Positions 11,095 to 20,903 of a stretch of DNA of 64,000 nt are shown piece after piece. The DNA lies in assembly GCA_029706075.1 (NCBI GenBank), contig JAINUG010000026.1, forward strand, positions 6,404,674 to 6,468,673, written 5' to 3'. A program made the position numbers and the translations under genes. The notes under the pieces are model-generated. The model saw nothing but the letters and a program-made list of their open reading frames with translations, was not told where the DNA came from and made no database searches. Source of the DNA: Aldrovandia affinis (lineage: Eukaryota; Chordata; Actinopteri; Notacanthiformes; Halosauridae). Positions within the stretch are counted from its first letter, which is position 1, and each line of letters starts with the position of its first letter.

Positions 11095-11571
11095 GTCATT
11101 GAGTCACCTGGTTTTGTGTTTGCTATTGGACTTCCTGTTTGCAATTTGGACACGGAGCGCACTGTAGTCGCTACTGCTGCTGCTGAGCTTAGTTGTCCAT
11201 ATTTTCGGTTAATCACATGACTCTTTATTTTCTATTATTGTTCCTCAACTGAAATAATTTTTGTGGACTACACTACAAGCCAGTGTCCTTGCTGCAGGAC
11301 AATTTTGTCACAGTCCCAAAGAAACATAGTTGTTGACCTAGGGCCACTCTCTTACTGTATTGATGCGAGAGATAACTCCAATGTATATCGGAGCTCCAGT
11401 GCTTGTAGTATAGTCCACAAAAAGTATTTAAATTGCGGATAAATGAGAGGTAGCTACTATCCATTAGCAATCATTTAGGAATTAATTATAGATAATAATC
11501 TCAATGTACTGTCTTTGAGGTCATATTAATACAACTATTGTACTTCCTACATCGGTGACCTAATTGCATGA
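11095..11571 (+). mobile_element. Probable 5' LTR of the Gypsy relic
   Basis: The segment runs from TGTCATTGAGTC to TTGCATGACA and lies immediately upstream of AGTGTCAGAAGTAAG at 11574. That motif resembles the TGGTGTCAGAAGTGGG primer-binding region found just after fish Gypsy 5' LTRs. The right edge is therefore supported by context; the left edge is a guess based on the TG start. A foldback MITE (11258-11423) interrupts it. No matching 3' LTR was found. Confidence 0.45.
11258..11423. mobile_element. Foldback MITE inside the Gypsy LTR
   Basis: The arms at 11258-11280 and 11401-11423 are inverted repeats of 23 bp with one mismatch, each carrying TTTTTGTGGACTA at its outer end. The 166-bp unit has no coding capacity. 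No clear target duplication is visible, so the superfamily is not assigned. Confidence 0.65.
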
Positions 11572-11619
11572 CATAGTGTCAGAAGTAAGTTGCATCCATT
11601 AGTCTCAACAATTGGACCC

Positions 11620-12700
11620 TGACGACAAAAGAAAAATCACCTAGATCAATCCACCAGAAGCATTTGATTTCACCCAGCCAGTGGCATGGCCAATGTGGAT
11701 CCAACGGTTTTCCCATTTCCAAATAGCTACCAAGCTAAATAAAGAGGAAGGAGAGATCCAAGTCAATTCACTCATCTATGCCATGGGAAAGGAGGCTATT
11801 TTTACCTTGTTTGCCTTCATGGAACCTCTGCATGCTAACAATTTACGACATGGTGGTTAACAAATTTGATGAGCATTTTGTGCCACGGAGGAATGTACAG
11901 TAGACTCCGTTTTTATTCTCACCCTTGATAAAGATGAACTAAAGAGATCATATAAAATAAATGATATAAGTAATGAGCTTTATTTTATGCTCACAAAATT
12001 CTGAAAATTATATTATTTAATAATAATGCATTGGCATGAACCACTGAATTATATAATTTTATTTAATATAATATAATTTTCTCATAAAATAAAGCTCATT
12101 ACTTATATCGTTTATTTTATACCATCTCTTTTGTTCATCTTTATCAAGGGTGTGAATAAAAATGGAGTATACTGTAATTCATAAATGATCATGCTTTCAC
12201 CAGCGCTCGCAGAGAGCGGGGGAGACTGTTGAATCATTTGTTAGAGGCATGTATGAGTTAGCGGAACATTGCGAGTTTGGGGCTTCAAAGGAAGAGCAGA
12301 TTCGTGATAGAGTAGTGATCGGTGCTACAGACAAAGACATTTCGCAAATGCTACAGATGGAATCTTTGTTGATGCTCGAAAAAGCCGTACAAATGGCCTG
12401 TCAGTCTGAGCTAATCAAAAAGCAAAATAACGCATTGGGAATGGCGACCAATATTGATGAAGTTAAGCAGCACAGAGGCACTAAACGCTACAGTGGCAAG
12501 AAGCACTTTGCAAAGGGGTAATATGAAAATAAGCAAGGACAGGGAGCCACCTGCTCACGTTGCAATCACACACATGGCCAGCAAGAGTGTCCTGCGCGTA
12601 ACAAGCAATGCAGAAAGTGTGATAAACTCTGACATTTCGCCACTGTATGCAAAGCCTGGAATGTGAAGGAGGTCTTGATCAATAATTAAACAAAAATGTA
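11620..12700 (+). pseudogene. Ty3/Gypsy gag relic, split by a MITE
   Basis: Upstream of the MITE the frame reads PEAFDFTQP...AWPMWIQRF and NSLIYAMG, the opening of fish Gypsy gag proteins. Downstream it resumes with QRAGETVESFVRGMYELAEHC and ends in a zinc-knuckle pair: C-x2-C-x3-H-x4-C near 12550-12590, then C-x2-C-x4-H-x4-C near 12608-12650 with a stop codon inside. Further stops lie at about 11860, 12187 and 12520. Gag would package the element's RNA. The MITE at 11896-12176 sits exactly within the reading frame after ...RRN. This copy cannot encode a full Gag. Confidence 0.8.
11896..12176. mobile_element. Mariner-type palindromic MITE inserted at TA in gag
   Basis: Flanking TA dinucleotides are at 11896-11897 and 12175-12176. 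Inverted repeats of roughly 90 bp start CAGTAGACTCC on the left and, read inward from the right, CAGTATACTCC; both continue TTTTTATTC and CACCCTTGATAAAGATGAA. The centre is AT-rich. Removing the element and one TA rejoins the gag frame at a GTA codon. The TA duplication and long TIRs point to the Tc1/mariner superfamily. It has no ORF, so it depended on a transposase in trans. Confidence 0.88.
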
Positions 12701-13205
12701 AAGCCATGATTCATATTTCCTTCAGTGTGTAGAGGGGACTGATTCAGAGAAAATATGGCAAGTGGCATTACCGCTGTTTGGCAAGACTGTACTATTCAAA
12801 ATTGGCAATGGCACAGACATTGGACAAAACAGGAATTGACCTGAGAAGACCTGGAGGAACAGTGAAATGCACAGAAAAATTCATGGCATCTATTTTTGTA
12901 GTAGAGGGTCCACATGCTATTAATCTTCAGAACAGATCAGATTAGTGAATATGTTTTTTGAGACATTGGTTTACTTAACTGTGAGCCAGTAATGATCAAA
13001 CTATAGCCTAATGGTCAACCATACAGCCTCAGCACACCACGCAGGGTGCCTTCCCCCCTCATGCCTAAGGTAGAAGCAGCACTGAGGGGCATGCAGTCTT
13101 TGGGTATCATCACAGAGGTGGTGGAGCCACAGAGTTGTGTGCCCCCATGGTGAAAACAAGGTAAGGTGAGGATTTGTGTCGAATTTAAGCGTCTCAACCA
13201 AGCTC
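12701..13205 (+). pseudogene. Ty3/Gypsy protease/RT start relic
   Basis: Past the gag knuckles, broken frames carry a weak protease-region trace near 12760-12960. From about 13010 there is a clear N-terminal RT signature: PYSL...HHAGCLPPSCLR-like residues in one frame and MPKVEAALRGMQSLGIITEVVEP in another, then GKVRICVEFKRLNQ near 13158-13200. In intact Gypsy RT these blocks precede the catalytic YLDD-box. The sequence ends abruptly at about 13205, so the RT core, RNase H and integrase are gone. Multiple frameshifts and stops are present. Confidence 0.7.
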
Positions 13206-13965
13206 CTAAACTGGCTGGAGCTAGCTAATGATTTTCACTTCTCATTAATAAAAACTAGCAAATAAATGTGTATGAAATTTGGAGGATTAGTTTTAATTGG
13301 TTATTTTCCCCCAAAAAACGACTTTGGTGCGTAGACAGCCCCAGAGCTGTCCTAAATTCAACATAACATCTAACTTGAGATAATCCAAAAGCAATAGCTG
13401 CATTTTATTGCTTTTAGAGCAATAACAAAATGGAAGAAGATTAATGGGCTATAAGCAGACCCTAATGATGTCTTAAATGTATCTGACAAAAAGCTAATAA
13501 GTTAAGAACTAGTGAATGCTGAGAGAAATGATTTTGGAGTTAGCTTTTTCAATATGGTGGGATCTTGAGTATTTAGGGTGCAATGCCAGGAGTCATAGGG
13601 TCATCTGATCAAATCACTAGGGCTACAACAAATGAGCATAAGTAATGTCTGTCATAAGGGCTCTCTTGCTATAAATGTTCTGGCAATGTGAGCACAACAA
13701 ATCATCTCTGTATTTGGTGGAAAAGTGGCCTGATTCAACCCATGACTCATTTGTTTTTAACACAAGATAGATAGCTGGCTTGAGCATTCTTTTTGATATT
13801 CACCAATGAAAATGTCCCAGAGACAGCTTCTACTATTTTGCCCATCTTTATCGGCTTGTGAGAGTTTGTGTGAAAACTTGCCAAAAAGCGCTTTTTCTGT
13901 TTCTACATGTGACACCAACACCTCAATTTAATTTGATTATAAATTGACAGCACCGCACTCTAGTT
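13206..13965. other. Unassigned stretch after the Gypsy relic
   Basis: No recognisable coding region or repeat boundary was seen. It shows AT-rich background only. Confidence 0.3.
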
Positions 13966-14101
13966 GACAGATGTGCGTGACCATATGGGGTCCAGGGAGC
14001 ACCGGCCTCTGGAACTTAATAATTGGGTGAAAAAATATTATGGATGTAGGGTGTGTGGAAGACAAAGGCACTCATTCGCAGATTGCAAGAAATTAGAGTT
14101 T
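13966..14101 (+). pseudogene. CCHC zinc-knuckle fragment of a retroelement-like protein
   Basis: The frame ends NWVKKYYGCRVCGRQRHSF then ADCKKLEF and a TAA at 14102. It contains C-x2-C-x4-H-x4-C, the retroviral-type zinc knuckle of gag or LINE ORF1 proteins. About 45 codons are open upstream to a TGA. I cannot name the element. The knuckle ligands are all present, but the fragment stands alone and no RT was found near it. Confidence 0.5.
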
Positions 14102-14104
14102 TAA

Positions 14105-16551
14105 AGAACCAGGGAGAGAGGGGTCCATAAAGGAAGAGACCATCCAATGTCTTTGTCTCACAAATGAGATGATGTAAATGAGATCACAGTAGAGATTGGG
14201 GGGAGCATATAGCTGATACTTACATGGGAGTTCATCAACATCTGGAATATTGTGACCGAGTACGATGACACAATAGGATTATTAGGATTCTATTAACCAA
14301 ATGCACTGCAGTGGAAATGCAGAAGTCATTATTTGCAATGCTTTTAGAGTTACATTTTCTCAAAGTAATATCAAATGGAAAATACAGAAATGGGTCATAC
14401 AGTTATGGAATTTCAGACAAGAGCTGCTTCAAAACCAACATGGTCAACTCCTTGAGCTCCAGCCTGATATTCACTTCACAACTTGCTGGTGTTTGCTGTA
14501 ATGTCTCCCAGAGTGTGCAGCTTTACCTGAGCACCTTCTCAGCCAATGTAATGAAGAGTGGCAGATTTATTCTTTATATGAAAATTGCTATCAACAAGGT
14601 TTTCTTAAAAGATGCTCGGTGCTTCAAAGAATGACGTAAAATTTAATAAATATATTTTCATGGTCTTATTTTTTTGTTTTTTTAACCTCTTTTCCTGTTG
14701 CAATTACCTCTATCAATTACCTCTAATTAGCTCTCTCTCTATTTGATGAACTTGTGGAAATAAAAACAATTAATTTTTTTTAAAAATCTTGTTGAGTTGA
14801 CAGCTGTCTGTCACCAACTTTTTATCAATGTATTTATTTATTTATACAGTATATTTAGGTGTTGCACAGATGATATAAATGAGAAAAAGAAAATGTGGCA
14901 ATCTATCTTCATGGTCTATTGTAAATGAGCCATAAATCATTTTCATTTCATTTCACAAGGTAAATGTTTATCGATCGCCATTGGGATGAAATAAAAGAAT
15001 ATCAAGGTTTGCAGAATAAGGATGGATTCCTTTTAATAAAGCAAGGTCTGGTTATTCAATATCAAATGGCCTGTGCTTAGTCCACTTTTGAGAGAGAGAT
15101 AGTGAAACATGGCAGGGCTCAACATTAACGGTTGCCCGGGAAACAAAAATTACACAGATCAAGAAGTTTGGCAACTATTTCCATCACAACGGCTTCTCTG
15201 TTTCTCTGTTAGATATGTTATAAGTGATACAACTCTCAACAAATTGAGTTTGAGTGTTACACAATTCACCCATTCCACACTCTCTAATGCCACATATTTA
15301 AAGTTTGTCATGGATTTTAATCTGAATGTGGTTTCTCAGTGCTTTAGGTTACCAAATGTCCAGGAATTTGTGAATGTGTCCATGTGCGGAAAACACACAA
15401 GCGTCAAATCTCACTCTTTGCCATCTCTTAAAGTTAACAGCCCTGCGGTGTTAATATTCTATTTCACCTAAACTGCTTTTGGACAATATTATGCCTGCAC
15501 AATAAACTATCTCATGCCACTGAGTTAACATTATTGATTCACCAGTTACAGAAGGTAGGTTGCTCTCTTATACTATATACAGTAAATTATTCTGCTAAAT
15601 TACAATATAAATAAAGCTCTGCATCTAGATAGTTTCCTAGCTATCTAGATATTTCACCAGAATTAAAAACAACTCCGCTAACTAGTTAGTTAGATATTTT
15701 AGCTAGCTTGCTAACAACATAAATTAGCCAGCTGATCAACTGAAGCTAATGTTAGCTAACTTAAGCACCATCACTAAATTTGGATCCATTGACAGCAAGG
15801 TATCTAGCTGGTTGAAAGGAGCCGATGGAACCCTGATAGGCACAAAGCTCCAGGACTGCTGCTCTAGGAGACACCACTGTGCTGGCTGTCCATCTGTTGT
15901 CTGTTCTGCTATGGACATGTCCACTTCCTCTTCTCGGTTCTCAGTCCTCAGTCCTCAGTTCTCAGTTCTCAGTAATTTTAAATCCACCCTTGGAGCTGTC
16001 GGAAACAGCTGGACAGTCTCTCAGTGGGACAGGGCTGAGCGTGGCTTGTTTCAAGTTCAACCCCACGGACCCACTCCTGCTGTTATCAACAGGCCAAAGT
16101 TAGTCTCATTACAGAACAGAACCACCCTACTGGAATATTTGCACATGCTCAACTGTGCACACAAGTGATGCAACATTTTTTCTTGTTTTTATGTAGGGCT
16201 CATTCTGCATGTGTAAATCTGTTTTATCTTGCTCTGCTGCATGCAAAATGAATTTAAAAATATTCACAGAATGTATTGACGGCACACAGTATATTTACCT
16301 TCTACATTCCACAGTCATTTCATGAATAATGCATAAATATGTATTACATACTGTATATATATCTTTATATGAACACGGTGTCAGTCTTTCTCTCAGTACA
16401 TTGTAATGGAGTCAGTTAAGGGACCTTACAAACAGAATTTACTGTCCCGCTTAAGAATCAGCATTTTTCCCTCCAAGAAAAATACTTATATTTCCAATAC
16501 AGTTTTTCCTATAATGCAGTCTGCACAACCTGCAAAGAAATGTGCGTTCTG
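14105..16551. other. Unassigned AT-rich stretch
   Basis: Frames of up to 120-139 codons occur near 15109-15471 and 15749-16168, but they show no domain, their residue composition looks random, and they have no splice context. AGCT-rich palindromic runs occupy about 15620-15760. A 7-bp tandem repeat is listed separately. Confidence 0.3.
15938..15972. repeat. Five-copy 7-bp tandem repeat
   Basis: The unit is TTCTCAG or TCCTCAG, repeated five times without interruption. Confidence 0.85.
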
Positions 16552-17884
16552 CAGGGGTGGATTAAGGCCCAATTCAGACCCCCCCCCTCCTTTCATCCAA
16601 ATTCTGAAATAAAACAACATAGAAAACATCCATAAAATTACTTACTTGTATTACAAAGATTTCAGTTTGTCAGTGTCATTCAGTTCTTGTTGCTCTGATC
16701 ACCAGTCCTGCTCTGATCACCTCCTCATACCTTCATTGTTGACAGCGTGTTAAAACTAAGCATCCTGCTATATGCTTCCTGTACTAGAAATAAATGTTTA
16801 TTAACAGGTCAAGAGAATCAAACATGGTATTAATACAGACGAATCAAACTTCAAATTGAATTCTTTCCTAATCATTTATTTGACTTCTAAGTTCAGTATT
16901 CAGTATTCAGTCTGCAAATATACTTGACTCCGGTCATTATTAAGAATGAATCCAATAATGGATACAAGTGGAATCAAGATCGACTCTTCTCTGATCGACT
17001 TTCCATTCCTGGCTTTGTTTCTGCTCCCCAATGCCTTTGTCAAATTAAATATGGCAAGCAAGTGATCTGCACTGGGTATCCTGAAGTATTTTAAAAGGTA
17101 GAGAACGTGTCCTCTTTCATAATTATAACAGCAGGTTAAGAATAGTCTGGAAAAACTGATATTAACAATTTATATTTGAATTTATGTTTGAATTTCAAAG
17201 ATTCGAAAGTAAGAAAAAACTGCCATGCCTCTAGCTTGCTAGCTAGCTGCATTGGCTAGTAGCCATGAGTTTTATATCAGCTAGCTAGCTAATGTCCAGT
17301 CAGTCAGAACTTAACGTTAATGTTACCTAGTTAGGTTATTAGCTAGGCTATATTATTCATTAGCTACAGAAATTGTTTTCATTTTGTACTTGCAAAAACA
17401 CAGGTCGATGATAAGTGTCCCTTCTTTCACAGGGTTTCTGCTTAAATACATTACATACAGGTTAAAACTTCTGTCCCCTATTTTTTCTGTCAATGTTTTT
17501 GTTGCATTTGCTAGCACTCTTTCAGTAAAAAAATGTTTCAACTGTTAGTCTGTTAAAGACAATTTTGAGGGGTACATTTTCACTGTGGCAAAAAATTGTG
17601 GCACAGACCCTCTGTGTGCCATGTCATTAAAGGAAACATACTTTTCAAATAATATATGGCACACAGTATTACCAGTAGCTATCCAACTCCATTTATTGGC
17701 TACTTAACCTTTGTTTTAAAACCACTGTTATGTAAATGTAGCTTCTACTGAGCTATTCCAGTGTTGACAATGGCTGAACCACTGAACACTGAAAGTTTGA
17801 AACTCACTCATAGCAAGAAGAGACCCCTCCCTTTACTTAGCTATTGTTGAACCCCCCCCTCATTAAATTCTGGATCCACCCCTG
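16552..17884. mobile_element. hAT-type element with CAGGGGTGGAT termini
   Basis: The left end reads CAGGGGTGGATTAAG at 16552 and the right end reads CTGGATCCACCCCTG, finishing at 17884. The terminal 11 bp are perfect inverted repeats (CAGGGGTGGAT), each followed inward by a poly-C or poly-G run. These termini and the 1.33-kb size suit a non-autonomous hAT. The flanking 8-mers do not match, so the duplication is eroded or the limits are off by a little. The interior has AGCTAGCT runs near 17230-17290 and no transposase frame. Confidence 0.5.
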
Positions 17885-20062
17885 CTCATTGTGGAAACTG
17901 ATTGAAATTAAAACTTGAATCAACACAGCAATAAAATATCCCAACCTGCATGTTATTTTCCCCAAACATATATTCTGGTAAATATGTTAATATCGTAATA
18001 TTCTGCAAATCCCACAGGCATTCTTGTACTGGCTTCTTATTATGGACATTAACTATAGCAGTTTTGTGTACTTATTTACATTCATGTCCTGTTCCGTTGG
18101 GGGAGGTTGCCTAATGTTACCATGTACATTCTTCTATAGGTTGAGCATAAAACATCTGTGGAAAGTTACCTGTATAATTATTCTCTCAGGCAGAAGAAAG
18201 TCATTCTGACCTCTGAGGCACCTGAAATTATGGGAAGAGAACCTCCTTTCTTTTCCCCTCTCACAAACTTGCTTTGCTTGATTGATGCAGGTAGAGCAGC
18301 AAGAAACTGTGCTCGTTAAATAATTACAATAGAAATGACATAATGAGACACAAGAGATGCATAACTGGGATGTATCTTTTTGTTTTAAACCGCAGTCATT
18401 TATTTATTGAAAATGCAGTTTTAGTGTAGATGCTTGCTCTTGCTCTTGAAATAGTGAGGAAAAAATATTTTCAACTTTTGCTTTACTGAAAATTCAGGTG
18501 TTCATCATAGTAAGAGTGTACAGTAGTAGCATGGCTGTGCATTGTTTTAATAATGGTGAGACATTACTCCAGGTGTTTTTAGTTTTTTTTTACATCTGAC
18601 TTTTTGATGGGTTGACATGGTTTCCAACTTACTCGGCGGTGCCAAGAAAGCATCAGCTCTGCAGGTACATTGACAGAGTTCTGTTTTCCATTCTCCTTGA
18701 GCCTTTCTCCCTCCACTCCGAGAAGGACATAAACATTCATTTTATTATTTATACATGTACTTTTTAAAACTTCTCTTGCTCTCGGGTGCCACTCCCACTG
18801 CAATCAGGTACTGCCAGTTTTTTGTGTAAGGAGGTTGATAAGAATTCTATCACTCTCCAATTTTCTGGTGTCATGCCTTCTGGCAGTGGTGACAGCACAT
18901 TTCAGCAAGAGCGGTGCGTAATTCCATTTCACATTCCCGGGCCCACGGGCCAGGTCTTTTGCTTTCTCACTGTTGCAGATAAGTTCCCCTCGTTCTCTTT
19001 TCACAATCGGAAAGTCAAGCATGACAACTTGCTTCCACATGGACAATGGTTATTACACTCACCAAAACCTGCACAGAGACAGGGAATCTGGTGTCTGAAT
19101 ATTTAATTAGAAAATAGCCTGTTTGCATGCATATTTGTAGAGAGCATGCCTTCAACCTCCAATATATAGTTATTGTATATTAATGCAGTCTCATACATTT
19201 CCAGATATATATAGCCATGTATCAGCATGACACCTTGAAATAACAAGGAATGATATTAGATTCAAAGTTAGGTACTGAATATAGCTTGGGGCCAAGAAAT
19301 GACCATTCGGTTACCATACAAATACTGTGTTCCAATCATAATGCTTACCGACTCATACGACTGGCATATCATCAAAATATGCATCTCTACATATAGCAGT
19401 TTAAACGTATTATCTCTTTGAGAACTGAGAAAGAAAATTAGTGAATATTTTCATGAAGGACATTTGCCAAGCTTTCTGTTTTCTGGATGAATAATGTGAG
19501 ATTTCTGCTTTGTGGGCAAGACTAGGAGTTAGCGGGGGGTGGGGTGAGTGATCGGCAAGTGACAAATTCTAGCACTTGCTTATTCATGAATTTTTAAAGT
19601 TCATGAATAATTATGTATGTAAGATAGAAGGTAATGTAATTATACAGGGTAATGGCTCACACTCAAAATATGTGGGGCAATCATAGTGCTTTAGTAGCAG
19701 CTGTTCTTGAAGCAACTGGCTGAATTGTAACTCCACTATGTGAAGCTGGGGAGTAGCAATAAGCAATCAATAGGTGTGCATCAAGGGCCCATAAATATAA
19801 ATAAATATTTCACTAATACGTTGTGAATGATTTTGGAAGGTTTGAGTCTATAGATGTAATCTCATAAAACAAGAGAGATATAATATGAGGTTGGAAGAAT
19901 GAAACATAATTATTTGGTATATGAGCTTGGTTTTTTTTTTTTTTTTTTTGAACATGCTGCACAGATTCACAGATCTTTATAACATGTAGATTGGCCGATT
20001 TTATTGGCTTACTGAATAAGGATGACCCATCCAAATGATTTATACAGATTAATATATATTAA
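17885..20062. other. Unassigned stretch, partly regulatory-looking
   Basis: No gene was found. The stretch 19570-19625 contains TTCATGAATTTTTAAAGTTCATGAATAATTATG, which I list here only as overlapping pieces: TTCATGAATT and TTCATGAATAATTATG. These are homeodomain/POU-like AT motifs. A run of 19 T lies at 19931-19949. Confidence 0.3.
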
Positions 20063-20076
20063 ATATATATATAATA

Positions 20077-20434
20077 GGCGGCACGGTGGTGCAGTGGATA
20101 GCGCTGTCGCCTCACAGCAAGAAGGTCTCGGGTTCGAATCCAGGCCGGGGGCCTTTCTGTGCGGAGTTTGCATGTTCTCTCCGTGTCCGCGTGGGTTTCC
20201 TCCGGGTACTCCGGTTTCCACCCACAGTCCAAAGACATGCACGTTAGGCTAATTGGAGAGTCTAAATTGCCCGTAGGTATGAGTGTGTGAGTGAATGGTG
20301 TGTGTGCCCTGCGATGGATTGGCAACCTGTCCAGGGTGTATTCCTGCCTCTCGCCCGGAACGCATGCTGGGATAGGCTCCAGCCCCCCGCGACCCTGACC
20401 AGGAATAAGCGGCTTAGATAATGGATGGATGGAT
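20077..20434 (+). mobile_element. tRNA-derived teleost SINE, copy 1
   Basis: The head has Pol III promoter boxes: A-box-like GGTGCAGTGGATAGC and B-box GGTTCGAATCC. The body contains GGAGTTTGCATGTTCTC and CCAAAGACATGCACG, and the tail is (GGAT)n. A 14-bp duplication, ATATATATATAATA, flanks it at 20063-20076 and 20435-20448; the duplication is low-complexity but exact. It is nearly identical to the copy at 24280-24652 (about eight differences by eye), so the family was active recently. SINEs need a partner LINE's reverse transcriptase. The reading frames inside it are not genes. Confidence 0.9.
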
Positions 20435-20754
20435 ATATATATATAATATATAGATCTGTGAATATGCAAGGTACAAATAAAAAACTAAACAAAACAACAG
20501 CAAAAGACAAGCCTACTGGTCCACATGAAGTGGGACCGTCAAGTGTCTCTATGTTTCCAGGCCTTGGACTTTGATTCGACAGAGGTGACATAATTTTTTT
20601 TTTACATCTAATAAAAACTGTCATGCTTCCATTCACAGACTTCAGTTATTTTTCAGAGAGGATGATGGGGAAACTACTAGTGAAGGGATGAGGAAGCAAA
20701 ATAAATTAGAATTAAGAAAGCTCATCTGCTTGTCTATATATTGCTTATAATATA
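20435..20754. other. Short spacer between two SINEs
   Basis: AT-rich sequence with no identifiable gene or repeat beyond the TSD at its left edge. Confidence 0.3.
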
Positions 20755-20903
20755 ATATACGCCATTTAGCAGACGCTTTTATCCAAAGCGACTTACAGTA
20801 GTGAATGCATACATTTTTGTGGCCCCAGTGGGGATTGAACCCACAACCTAAGCGTTGCCAATGCTGTGCTCTACCAACTGAGCCACAGAGAACAACCACT
20901 TAT
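20755..20903 (-). mobile_element. tRNA-derived SINE, minus orientation
   Basis: On the minus strand the head carries an A box (TGGCTCAGTTGGTAGAGC) and a B box (GGTTCAATCC). It is followed by a tail with AGTCGCTTTGGATAAAAGCG and TCTGCTAAATGGCG, a 3' module shared by many teleost SINEs and their partner LINEs, then an AT-rich tail. A second, more diverged copy lies at 52110-52275 inside the LINE. The target duplication is unclear. Confidence 0.85.

Noticed and set aside
15109-15471. 120-codon plus-strand frame
   Set aside because: It has no recognisable domain, no splice sites and no biased codon use, so I treat it as chance in AT-rich DNA.
15620-17290. Runs of AGCT, GCTA and TAGC palindromes
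   Set aside because: Such runs recur across the window (250-330, 5480-5520, 11035-11058, 17230-17290, 43560-43640, 45110-45240) and look like compositional simple sequence rather than binding sites.
20009-20636. Minus- and plus-strand frames of 73-136 codons across the SINE region
   Set aside because: They lie on the tRNA-derived SINE and repeat almost unchanged at 24243-24629, so they are shadows of a non-coding repeat.
20840-20895. tRNA-like sequence on the minus strand
   Set aside because: The A and B boxes belong to a SINE head that continues into the common teleost SINE tail; there is no complete acceptor stem or anticodon arm.
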